From: Todiramphus chloris collaris
Lineage: Eukaryota; Chordata; Aves; Coraciiformes; Alcedinidae
Direction: 5' to 3'
Length of the DNA: 64,000 nucleotides
Assembly (NCBI GenBank): GCA_025345505.1
Contig: JANVCC010000010.1
Span: 41,663,546 to 41,727,545 of the forward strand
The notes under the pieces are model-generated. The model made no database searches, had not been told where the DNA came from, and was given only the letters and a program-made list of their open reading frames with translations. The stretch's first letter is position 1. Every line of letters starts with the position of its first letter. The position numbers and the translations under genes are program-made. Of this stretch, positions 51,385 to 63,344 are shown piece by piece.

Positions 51385-51436
51385 CTTCCGAGACAATTAC
51401 ATCTGTAAGTGACATGCCCATTTCAGTTACAGTACT
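51385..51436 (-). CDS. Candidate small coding exon (52 nt)
   Basis: Seen: on the minus strand a moderately pyrimidine-rich acceptor, GCTGTAGCTGCTGGTAG, and a donor, TCGGAAG|GTAAAGTG, bound 52 nt. Only one frame is open: STVTEMGMSLTDVIVSE plus one extra base. It starts at phase 0, matching the end of the 53369 candidate. The peptide looks like a normal soluble protein segment. Not recognised. Confidence 0.4.
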
Positions 51437-53368
51437 CTACCAGCAGCTACAGCACAGTCATTTCCAGTGTGTAAGCTTCATAACACCTTTTTTCCTCACT
51501 ATTTACTATCAAGGGTCTTTTTATGGGGAGTAACGAGGCAGCTGTCAAATGTCTGAAATGGGTAAGTGGCCAATGATAATTTCTTCTACCTCACTGCAGG
51601 CACATTTAAATATCTTGTAGCATGAACTAAAGTTTAAAAAATAAATGAATAAATAAAATTTAAAAGTCTCCACTTTGCTTTGTAGTTCTGCTCCCAAATA
51701 CTTTAAACCAGTTGCATGGGAATTGTTCTTGCTACTTTTTATGCAGGTTTTGGTGCTGTTGCTGATGATGTAGCAACAAGCATAAGTTATTCTAACAGAG
51801 AAGGAGGTTTAAATATAACAGGACTGTGTGGACTAAATTCCTAACAAGTTCTTGTTGGATCAGCAGACAGAAGCAGCAGACATCTAGCCACATTTCAACC
51901 AGAACTGAGTCATAATGCTATCTTCAAGTCCAATATTCCCTAAAAATCAAGGGATGCAATCCAACTGATGCATATAAAACATTCTGACCAACAGAAAAAA
52001 TGGACTATGTTCAAAATAGTAAAAAGAGCCTCTGGAGATAAATAGCTTTTTATAAAGCTCTTAAAAATAAATCCACCTTTCAAGGACGATTCCATCTTTT
52101 GAAGAGGATTGGTCTTGAAAGTAAAAAGCACTCATCTATAAACTCATTAAAATTATAAGCAGCAAATGCATTTAAGCAGAAAATAAGCACATTCTTGAAA
52201 AGCTTCCCAATCAAAAAAAAAAACCTAAACATCCATGATTACACTTCCACCTATTTACACTGCAGACTTTCAGAGGTGTTAAAGCACTTCTACAAAAATA
52301 AGAGCAACAAAAAAACCCAAACAACAGCTATTTATTTTTGTTGTTATTCAAAACCAAACCATTTTGCAACTAATAAACTGATTTTTAATTTAAAAGAAAA
52401 ATCCACACACACTTTTACATCTGATTGTTACCAGTTCTGTGATCCCCATTCTCTGTTCTGGGAGAAAAGTATTTAAAATTCTCCAAAACATCCCTCTCCC
52501 TCTTACCACATTCCCTTCTACCCCTCCTCACATTTTCAACTACTACTTTGACATTACTGGCCTCACTAAACTCAATCCTGCAAATTCCTGACATTCATGT
52601 CTTCTTAATCTGAAACGTAACTTGAGGAGATGGTTAACATTTGACCTTTGCTCTACCTCAGACATACCTGGAAACAAAAAAAAAGGAAGGGAAAGGAAAA
52701 AAAAAAATCCAAGGCATGCAGTGTGCATTCAGTCTGAAAGGTTGTTTTATTTTAAAGTTCCCAGTACAGTCTTAAAAAAACCCAATCCATTAAATTTTCA
52801 AAAGGTAATTTAATAAAAGTACCACTAGAAGCAAAGTTTTGCATAAACATGACAAACTCATACTAAGAATGAAGATCTACAGCAACAAGTAAGAAAAAAA
52901 ATCTCTAGAAGTATATGCCCAAGAGTCATGGTGAATTTAAGAGTGAAATGTCTACCATACTAATGAAAACAGACAGGTCTCATTTAATTAGATTTGATAT
53001 TACGGCAGAGAATGAGCAACAATAAATTGTACATTGATTATGGAAGTAGACACAGTACCCAACAGGCTGTTAAAAAAATTAGTCAGAAACAAATTAAAGA
53101 CAAATGGAGGATCATGTTAGGAGACAAACCAGAAATAAACCAGCAAACTACTTCTGTAAAAAAGAAATCTATCTGCTTGCTCTAAATGACGACGAGCAAA
53201 GACTCAAATCCAGTTCCTTCTGCCCTTTTATCACCCCTTTAAGAAATGTTTTAAAACAATGTTAGAGATTATTGTAGCTTTTTATCCACCCTCCTACTCT
53301 CCTTGATACGCACGAAAAGAGTAAGGACTTCAGAAGCTTGCTAGCTGCATTTAAAATGGGTTACTCAC

Positions 53369-53403
53369 TCTGTTGTGCTCAGTGAGTGGGGGTTTTCTGT
53401 TTT
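53369..53403 (-). CDS. Candidate small coding exon (35 nt)
   Basis: Seen: the minus-strand acceptor AAATCTTTTTCCCGGAATAG and donor AACAGA|GTGAGTAA enclose 35 nt. In the frame phased with the 60571 candidate it reads NRKPPLTEHNR and ends at phase 0, as the next candidate (51385) requires. A second frame is also open (KTENPHSLSTT), which weakens the call. The length is not a multiple of three, so skipping would shift frame. Confidence 0.35.
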
Positions 53404-56400
53404 CTATTCCGGGAAAAAGATTTACTACTAATTAAATCCTTTTAATGATCGATGAGAAATGTTGTACTGGTATCACATATTTTTACCTCAAATGAACTTG
53501 TCGGGCATATAGGCTTCACATCCTTTCTTCTCTTAATTACTAGTGCATACTACTGCCAGTATCTGGCAGTGCCAGAATTTTGAGGGAAGAAAGAAAAGAA
53601 AGGGTTGGAATACCAGGGATGAACATGATTGTTTAATGAGCCAGTGCCTCTTTGCTAGGAGATAGTCCCCATTTGCTGTTATCTCTATCAGCTTCAGGCA
53701 TTTTGTTTGTCATACAGTTAAGGCATGACTGAACACACCATTTGGATATTTTTCTTGTTAAATAAAACCTGCAGCTACAACTGATTTGGGGAATGTCCTT
53801 TAAAAGACATGATGAATTTTCATCAAGTACCCAAAAGTAAAAAGTGAAAAATAAGGTAAATCATTTTCTTTTCAAGATATTTTCACTTTCACTTACAGCT
53901 GCACTTTTCAAAGCAATCTCTATCAGCAGCTGCTAACTTATGAAACCACTAACTAGAAAATTCATTATTTTCTCAGAGTAAAATATTTTAAGGTACAAAT
54001 TTACATAACTACAGGCTGAATAAACTGCAAAACCTTGTTTTCAAACAAGCATCCTCTATACGTTAAAAAAAGAGCAGACAGATCATATTGTTCAAAGTCT
54101 TCTTTGGAAAGGATGCCTATCACATAGAAAACATGCCTTTCTGCGTACCCAAAACTGACAAAGCCAAGGCCTTCCAAATCAAGTGAGATGCACTTATTTT
54201 GGTTCAAGGCTAGATGTGGAGCTGATTTCAGAGTCAGGTGGCTATCTCCATGCACAAACACCTGGGACCTACCACTGAATTTTTTAAGCTTCTTTGTCTG
54301 GACAGGCTGTTTCCCACCTCATGCAGCCCACCCTTGCGCATCCTGTTGAGCATACTTGGTTCCCCACACCAGTACCATTCCCTCTAAGCTCACTTCTTAT
54401 ACCCTATTATCTATGAAGCTCATGGAACACTGGTTTACAGCAGTTCGTACACACAAAGAGAGGTAGGAAAGCATTGTCCAGGCTAAACTGCAGATATAAG
54501 GCAGCACCCGTTACAAACGTCCCTGATGGCAACTTCTTTACCGAGGTACACAAGCTCCCGCTTCTATGCAATTTCTGTAGCCGGGTCCAGATGCAAAATT
54601 AGCCTTTCCTTCAGCATCATCCACATGAAATCAACTAACCAACAGGTATTTTGAGCCTTGATCATCTAGAAGATCCCAGTATGACACCTGAGTAGTGAAA
54701 TTAATTTCAAGAGGAGAAATGGCAGTCTTTTCTATGAATGCAAGGCTAAGTACCACATGCTTTTCATGAATCCCCTATCAGATACCCCTCTCAGATTGCA
54801 TTAGTCTCTGCCTACTTTTGTGTTGATCACTAAAACTACCTGCTTTTTTAGAATATATTTGTAATGATAATGTTCTAAATTTATTACTTTAATACTGATA
54901 TCAGAAATATCTGTGCTGCACTTAGAAACAAATGAAAAATATTTTCATTTATTTCTCATACTTTTCTTTAAACGCAAATGGTAATGGTAAAAAAATATAC
55001 AGTCCCCCCTCCCCCACTATACTGTGATATTTTAGGGGATTAATTTCTGATTTATTAGTGCAGCTTCCTAATAAAGTGTCCAAGTGGAAGAACCATCCCA
55101 AAACAAAAGACATAAAAATCCAAGTTCTTAAAGTTGGATAAAAGCAAATGAAAATGGAAAAAAATTCATGTATAACTGTGGAAAAATATTTTATAGGCCC
55201 TACTTCCCTTTTGCTAATCAGTAACTTTTGATATTGACAAAATACTAGGCCAACAAGAGATCCTGGTTCTTACAGTCCCTCTGAACTTCGGCTGAAGTCC
55301 TGCTATGCAGAACCAGTGACTGTGGCAAACCAACAATGAAAAAAATCTCTTTAGCTTTGTTTTAGATTTAAATCACTACATTGAACTATTCATTATGTCA
55401 ATATTACCAGTCAAAAACCACAGGGCAATAAAGAGGTACATTTTAAACAGCACATTTTTAAATACTGGTTCATATAAATGTAACCAAGATGATTTTCATA
55501 TTTTACCTTGGATTCATGCACATTTATATGAACTAAAATTTTGGTCACCTGTGTTTAAGAATGCCTGTAACATGCTTTCCATTTCAGAACCTAGGATTAA
55601 AAAGCACTGTATATACAGATCAAGTGGAATAAACTTTTGTTTCTCCTTTCTCACTCTCAATTTCTGCCCCGCTACTTTCTTTTAGCCATATCCTCACCTC
55701 TGCTTTTCCAGTACAACTTTTGTCTGTCACATAACTCATTTTGGAAGTGGTTTGGAAAATTAAGGGAGAATTCGGTCATCTAGTCTTTGCAGATTTAAAG
55801 CACTTAATGTTTAGTATAACTCAGCCTGGTTTTTTTTCCAGGATTCTTCAAAAAAATTAATCTCAGTCTCTGAACTATGAAGAAGCCCAAGAGGCTCTGT
55901 AAACACAACATGTGCCAGTATGAGCACTGGATACTCATGCATCCAACAGACAAAAAAAGGGCAAAAGAAAATGAAGATAAAAATAAACTAATGGATGACA
56001 AAAGAAAATCACAAGGGAACATTTTCACAAAAAGTAAGTTTTCTTCATGTTAGGTTATTGACAAAAGTTCTGATGTTCCAGCAGCAAAACAGAATTCAAT
56101 CTGTTTTAATCTTCTTCCATAGTAAATAAAGTACAATGATCAATGATGTCAGTCATGAAGCTGAAAACATGAGACCAGGCACTTGAACATTTAGCAGCTT
56201 TTAGCTTGCTTGTTAATAAAACCTGTTACAACTGAGGATGACATTACTCAGAAAAATAATCTACTCTTGTACCTCTGTTTAGTGAGCTACTTGTTATTTA
56301 TCATGTTCATCAATGCTTTACAGATAGTGCAATCTGTAGTCACAACGAAGAAAAGCCACAAGAGTGTCTCTTCTGAACTATGTCTACAGTTTGTTATCAT

Positions 56401-59400
56401 TCTTTATCACCTTTCTTTTTTTAAATATCAGGACATTTCTGATCTTTGTTGAAATTCTGTAACATATTAAGGGCTATACACATCTTGAATTTATCCTTCA
56501 GTTTAGCCTTTTTTTGCTATTTACCACAACTCCAGCAAGTCTAATTTTTTTATTTATTTTTAAAAACCAAACAAATTTAAAGAAGGTTTTTATAGGCACG
56601 TTTTAAAGGGATAGAAATGCATTTTTCAGATATATCTTTTAACATTCTTCCCAAGTGGTATAAAAGCTATTCTCTGTAATATCGCTGCTTGCAAACCAAG
56701 GTCTGTGACACAGAGACTTCAAGCACACAAACCAGTGCAAAATCTGTGCTCATTAAAATACATAGCTGTACTTATGGAACGTAGTGGCAAGCCCCTAAAC
56801 ACTCTCAGAAGTGGGAAGCAACACTGATTGACATTCAAAGGCCTGAGAGTCTGCTTGAACATCACTGCATCACATTTGCATACCAAGATTTTCCAGTAAT
56901 TCTAGATGGAGCCAGGTTAGGTCAGCGTGATTTATTAACCACAAGTTCAGCAGTGTACGAAAGCCATCGCAGTGCTCCCAGACCAACCCAAGTGAGATCT
57001 CCAAGCAGAACAACAATCCTCAACCAGCTTCTGAAAGCTGTGAGGATGTCTACACTCAACATAATGGAAGAGATAATTAACTGATAGCTTACAATGTAGA
57101 GAACTCAGGCTTCAGATCTCAGTTTTCAGTTTCTCTGATGACAGGTAGCAGTAAGTGCTGCAAGCTTTAGAACATATAAAAATACAAACAATCCCCAAAT
57201 CCTTCTAAATAAATGGACCGCAGATTTATGAAGAGTCAAAAGGGAAGCAGAATGGTAGCTTGGAGTATTTAATGTGTACATAAATACATTAATATACCCA
57301 TTTCTAATTTCTTGGGTTGATTCTCAAACATACTTGCATCTTATAAAAAATGTAACATGCTATGAGAAGTGGTTTCTAGTGTTGAGCTGCTTAGCAACAC
57401 CTGCATTTGAGTAGCCTCCAGGTAAGCTTGACAAAAACCGATCTGACATCTGACGAGACCCATTTTTTTTCAGTTGAAAGGAAGAAGTAAACCCACAAAA
57501 TGGGATTATATTAAAGCACCCATTTATGTTTTAGACTAAAGAAAAGACTCAGATAATAGGATGCTCCTCAGTTTCTGCCTCAGGCTAAAAAGAACTCCAA
57601 CCTCTTGCTCTAAAAGTCAACTGCCGCAGGTATCTTTATTTCATGCAAGATAATTACGAAAACTTGTACAGTGAGTGCACATAAAGATATATCAACAGGA
57701 TATACAAGTACAAGTTCTCTTAGTTTTTACTTTATTTCCCCTTTCATAAAGAATTACCTCTAGGGTGTTTCTATGTCTTTCTAGCCAGAGGAATTCATTA
57801 AGTAGTATTTTGTCCTTTTTCAATTCTTTTGATTAGTAACAAGTCAAAAGATTAGAAAAATAGGCTGAACAGGAAATTCTTCCACAGGTTATATTAGAAC
57901 CAGCTAAACTCTAGCTATGAGGTTACTAAGAAGCATCTCAATGCAGGCCCCTAAATATATGATTGTCAAGTGCAGGCCCCTAATTTAATTGTTAAGTATG
58001 CTCAAAGTGCCCAATTCCAATATACTTGACTGGAATGCTTTATTAGAGTATTAGCATACCAAATATATGCTACTTAAGCACTCAGCTGTAGATCTCCAAA
58101 ACTGAAAAATTATCATATTTCTGAGTTTACTGGAGTATTTAATACCTTGGTGAAAGAAATGTGACTTTTTTATGAAAGAAGTGTTTCATTAATATAATAG
58201 CCTTATGGTCAGACTTGTAGCAATGCTTGGCCCTTTCTCACCATAGTACAAACTTCCCTTCACCCAGTTCTGTAACATTGAGTATTGATTGCATGCTGTC
58301 CCAATCTCTTTTTTTTTTTTATCTCCAAAGCATAAGCCTAAAATTTGGTAGGCTTAAACATCATGAACAAAAATGACAAATCTGTAAACTAATAATGTAA
58401 GCACCAAACTTATCCTTTAACCTCCGTTCAACATACTATAGCAGAAACAAATGTAATTAAAAGAAAAAGGGAGGGGATGAGGGTGTCTTTGACAACAAAT
58501 ACTAACATGGAATATTTCAATTCACATCTTCACCTTTCTTTTCTTAAAGGACAAATCCAAAGGACTGCTATCCAAAATTTCTCTGTACATCAAGGTTTTA
58601 AATCATTCAGCATGTCTCAACAATTTACAGATGTTTGTAGCTTTCGTCTAATTGAAATTACAATGTCATACAATTATTCTTTGAAATACAACACTATACA
58701 CACAAACCCCAAAATCTTTCATCCTGGAGTTAGTACATTAAATAGCACCTTCTCATACAAGGATCTGAGAGCTTTTATAGGAAGGCTTTTATATGGCTGT
58801 GTAACAGACAGAAGTTAAGCCACTCATTTAGTACAACTGTAGAACACAATTTGCTACAGGATCAAGCACTTAAAGGTTCCACTCCACTTCCTACATTCCA
58901 AAATACCCGTATCTTTATTCAAACTCACAGAAAACTCTCAATGTAAGTATGTAAGAAGTTACATGACTATTTACATAAAAGCCTACAATACTCCCAGGGT
59001 TGGAAAGGGGGAGAAGGATAAGCTTTTGACTTTTTGATCTAGAGGCAACCAGCATAAGGAAAAAATACCCATCATTAAATGGTACTTCTGAAAAGATTAT
59101 TACTAAAACAGGATGAAGAACAGAGCAGACATGCAGGGAATATTTGCTGGGTTCCAGGTTACATGTGCCAAAATTGCTTCTACATTCTGAAGAACATGTG
59201 ACATATAAGATAGGATGAGAATAGTGTGTTGGGTATTAGCATTAGTTAGGGTATTAGTAAGGTACTGCTACATACTGTTGTCTGACCAGTAATCAGTATG
59301 AATTTGATATTTGGCTTGTTGAAAACAGGAAGATTGAAGTCATGATAGCATTTCAGACTGGATCTAGTCTACAAAAACTAACAAGCTGTATCAGCACAAA

Positions 59401-60570
59401 TGAAAATTAAACATGCTTTGCATCTCAACTTGTTACTAACACTCTGGGATACAGACTACAAGCACAACTGCTGCCAAACTTTGCCTAAGTATCTTAAAAC
59501 ACTTTTAAAAAATAAAGCTAAGAAGGCACTGCCATAGTTCTGGCTTCTCAAAGTATTCATAATAACGAGTAATTCCTAGTTTAACCTACAAATACAGAAA
59601 AAAAGTGATGGTATGGAAGAAACTGAGATTACTTCACATCATTGATCTGTCTGTCCAATGCAGCTCAGAAGAATTACTCAGATTAAATTAGTTCTAAGAG
59701 CTCTGATAGCAGACTAAGAGTAATTAGAGCTCTTTCTAAATGTCTACTCAGAGTACATTGTTGTTTTAAGCGTTTTTTGAAGTTAGGTTTGTTGAATATA
59801 CTGCTTCAGGGTATCAAAGCATTAATTAGCTTCTAAACTTTGAAATAAAAAGGTCATCTTTCACAAGCTCAAAAGATCTTGAAGAACATAATTGCTTTTT
59901 AAATTCAGGAAAAACACATGAAATTGAAAAGCATCATATCCCTGGCCAGAAAAACTAAAGTTCTTTTTAAATGAATGCAGGAAGGAAGAGAGAAAAGCTT
60001 TTTTGTAAAAAAAAATAATAATTACTAAATTAATTTAGCGTAACAGTTTTCTGCTTTATAATCTAAAGAAAAACCTTACTGTGCAGATATGGAGCAAACA
60101 CTCAAGACAATGAAAAGAAACCCTGCAGATAACTCAGTTCTCATCTGCTACCACCTAATTTAGCACAAAAAACTTCTCTGCTTTTTTCCAATTATAAAAG
60201 ATGTAGCAGCTTGATTTCCTTTAGTGCTGCTGGCTTGGAAGAGGAGGCAAAACAAGACAAAAAGCACTGTAACCAATTATGAAACTATTTTAAATCAATG
60301 ACCCATTCAAGAATGAATATTGCATTTGTTTATCTGGCCACCACTTCAATAATTAGGAGCAAGCTTCTCACCTAGCCTTCATCCACATGCAGTTTGTAAA
60401 CACAGGAGCCTCAGTCTCTCTGTGTAGCAATTTTTACATACAAGCAAAAAAAAATTTCAATAGTGCTAAGTAATGCTCAAGTCCTTTCCCCTTTCTAACC
60501 CCACAACAACAACAACAAATTCCAAGATAAATAAAATGTCAACATTTTTAAGCTTAAGCCAAGTGTTTAC
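53404..60570. other. Intron-like AT-rich sequence
   Basis: No repeats of known family seen. A minus-strand open frame of 86 codons at 54001-54261 is noted but unsupported by splice or homology evidence. Confidence 0.55.
57942..57996 (+). repeat. Tandem duplication, two units of about 28 nt
   Basis: TGCAGGCCCCTAAATATATG... repeats as TGCAGGCCCCTAATTTAATT..., both ending near TGT(C/T)AAG. Confidence 0.85.
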
Positions 60571-60612
60571 CTGGTAGGGCTGTGTAGAAGTTATAGCTCA
60601 CACGCTTCTTAT
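60571..60612 (-). CDS. Candidate small coding exon (42 nt)
   Basis: Seen: on the minus strand the acceptor CATCTTTTACTTAATTCAG and donor CTACCAG|GTAAACAC bound 42 nt. Two frames are stopped. The open frame (phase 1 to 1) reads KKRVSYNFYTALP after a split codon ending in AT (D, N, H or Y). The peptide is well mixed and protein-like, and its length is a multiple of three. It would sit upstream of the candidate at 53369. Inference: an exon of the same minus-strand gene; not recognised, and no other support than splice signals and frame. Confidence 0.45.
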
Positions 60613-62038
60613 CTGAATTAAGTAAAAGATGGGCTTTTGTAACTGAAGATGTTTTATAAAATAACTTACTGGTTTGTGCTGAACAATCACAGGTGTTTGG
60701 TTCAGATAATAAGATATTTTTGTTTCCATTTTAACAGTCTTTAACAAGATACTTATTTCAGAAGTCTGACCTTGCTACAAATTCTGGTAAATTAAAAGGA
60801 GATGATTAAGAGGTCATATAGACTTGGCTGCACAGTAACTTGATAAGGATCCCAAACTTCCCATTCAAAGTGGTGCAACAGTCGGAGCCTGTATCTCAAA
60901 CAAAAAAAGAGGAGTATATAAAAAGCTGTCTAAACCTATCTGCATTAATACCTACTTCCAGAAGCAAAAGCCTATCAGGGAACTTGTGGTGGATGTGAAC
61001 AGATTAGCAAAAACCCCTCATCTTCCAGTACAGTTCTTCAACAGATGAGCCACTAAAATCTAAAAGTTCAAGTGCCTGCACAGAGTGAGAAAAGTACCAC
61101 AGCCACACCACCAGTTATAAGAAAATAAAAGGTCCTGAGGGACAGGACAGCAATAGATTGATGGCTGTTAAATAACAGACTGTCAATCAGGAGCAAGAGA
61201 ACAGACCAGAGATCCCATCAAATGAAACAAAATTAAGTTATAAAATGCCTCTTATCCATTATGACAGCCTTGCCCTAGAATAACTAGATACATGAGGCTA
61301 ACAGCTACCACACTGGGGTTTTGGAGGGAAGGGGAAATAATAATCATATGGCTCTAAGGGTTCTTAGAAAATGTGGACCTCATTGCCCAATGATTTTTTG
61401 GATGCTGGCTGCTACATAGGTTCAAGGGAAGACTGAACAGGTACTTGGCAGATAGAAAATAAAATTAACTTAGATTTATTTATTAACCTGCATCTGATGC
61501 TGCAAGACTTCAAGATGAAGACTGCCAAGAGGCTAGAAAACTAATTCACAGGAAATACCTGGTATGATTTTTACATTCTTTTTCCTTATTATATGTCAAT
61601 TTACGGCCACTGTAGGAGCAGAACACTGACCTATGTGGCTCCTTAGTCAGACCCACTATAATCAGGTTTTTTTCTTGGGGTTTTTTTTTTTGTTTTGTTT
61701 TGGTTTTTGTTTTGTTGGGTTTTTTTTGCAGTGTACAGAGAGGAAAAATTAAGCTAGAGCTTTACAATGCAAGTAAATGTGCCTTATGTGCATACAGTCG
61801 GAAGAGATTGTTCCAGATGACCACAGATTTCAATTAAAATCCCATTTTCCTCCAAGCACTAAACTGCACATTGCATGAAAAATAATTCATAAAATACACA
61901 CCAGTAACTACAGCAGACAAGTAGGACACACATAGATACCTGTGACTCATAAAATAATTAGCAAGGCCAGAAAGTGCTGAAAGAAGGAAGAGTGAAAGAG
62001 GGAAAATCCCAATTGCTGCTTGCTTGGCTTCTGCCTAC

Positions 62039-62062
62039 CTGGGTGGTCACCGATGTATTTGG
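62039..62062 (-). CDS. Candidate microexon (24 nt)
   Basis: Seen: on the minus strand a pyrimidine-rich acceptor region ending GTGTCCAAG, with an AATAACTG branch-like motif, and the donor CCACCCAG|GTAGGCAG. One open frame, KYIGDHP, is in phase with the 60571 candidate; another (PNTSVTTQ) is also open but out of phase. Microexons this short exist in vertebrate genes, but on sequence alone chance is a serious alternative. Confidence 0.25.
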
Positions 62063-62274
62063 CTTGGACACCATATACACAGACAAACAGCAGTTATTCC
62101 ACAACACTTCCTTCTGCAAGTGCTGCCTCTGACTCAAATCTCATGACAGAACCTTTTATTTCTTCTGAGTAAAGCATGCCTTTTGTCTCTCTGCCAAAAA
62201 AACAAATGCATCTTTTTACCAGTTGTCCCAGGCAGCCACTGAGTACAGAGGTAGGCTCTTTGCAGCAGTGCATG

Positions 62275-62505
62275 GCAGGAGACTGTGGATGTAAATTTAA
62301 AGGAGACAGGTCCTGACCAAAAGAAGGGGAAACACTTTCCTCGTCCTTTCATCAAGAACAATCAAACACTGGAAGGGTTGCCCAAAGAAGCTGTGCTATT
62401 TTCATCCTTGGAGGTTTTCAAGACCTGACTGGATAAAGCCCTGAACAACCAGGTTGGATTAGACTTCCCAAGGCTCCTTCTAACCTTAACTACACTTAGA
62501 TTCAA
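62275..62505 (+). mobile_element. Old CR1 LINE 3' fragment
   Basis: CACTGGAAGGGTTGCCCAAA, CTTGGAGGTTTTCAAGACC, GGTTGGATTAGACTTCCC and CTCCTTCTAACCTTAACTAC follow the usual order of a CR1 3' end. It ends near 62505. Frame lost; boundaries approximate. Confidence 0.78.
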
Positions 62506-63329
62506 TGTCTAAATGCTGCCTCAGACCTTGCTTCTACAAGTCTCCCACCTACTAAGAAGCCTCTGACTTACAGGTTCAAAACATTAGTTGTGTGAAGCCT
62601 GTGTCAGCACATATTTTTGTTTTGTATTTTTGTTTGAAGATGGGCTAGAGTTCAGCTAGGTAAAATTTGCAGTTGACACAGTGTTCTATTGTTTCTCTGT
62701 GGGTTTTTTATTTGGTTGGTATGTTTTGTTTAGGTTTTAAGCTTGATTTTTAAGCCTTCATCCAGGATGATGTTCTCAGATCAGCAAAGCTGAGCACACC
62801 TAAGACAATACATGGTCAGACTATACAGTAGAGTTGAACTACAATATTTGCAGGCCTAGAGGAAGAGACCCAAGTGCTCCATCCAGTCTGTCCTAGCAAC
62901 ACGCAAGCAGATCAAATACAGTAAAATCTTGAAATAAAACATCAGGGTTGTGGGTTTTATTTTTATTTCCCATGGCCTTGTGAAGCACAGGAAACAGTCA
63001 TCTACCTACAGTCTTCTAATTGGAAAGTCTTTAAATACACAATTCCAACTTAAGGAAAAAAAAAGTAGCAGGGAAAAAAATATACATAAGTTTGCATAGA
63101 TGTAATGAAGGCAAGCCAAACAAGAGATGACTTTAGGAAAGCAGTACAAATGTGTGTGAAACCAAACACTTCACAGTGACCTTTCCAAAAGTCCCCTGTA
63201 CACTTCAAGCTACAGGAGGATACAGAAAACAACTGTGCTCTAGAAACGCAATGAAATAAAGAGTATGACATGTTTGTGCCAGTCAGTATTTTGTATATTA
63301 ATTCACATTATCATATTTAATTTAGAATT

Positions 63330-63344
63330 GGGGGGGGGGGGGGG
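63330..63344 (+). repeat. Poly(G) run, 15 nt
   Basis: Uninterrupted G run on the + strand in AT-rich sequence. Confidence 0.88.

Noticed and set aside
57586..57631. Plus-strand exon-like segment with a strong acceptor (CAGTTTCTGCCTCAG) and a fair donor, frame LKRTPTSCSKSQLPQ.
   Set aside because: It is on the opposite strand to the inferred gene with no partner exon. It mainly shows how often splice-like pairs occur by chance here.
61300..61470. Stretch with GTTCAAGGGAAGACTGAACA resembling an old CR1 3' region.
   Set aside because: Only one short block matches by eye and the terminal repeat is missing.
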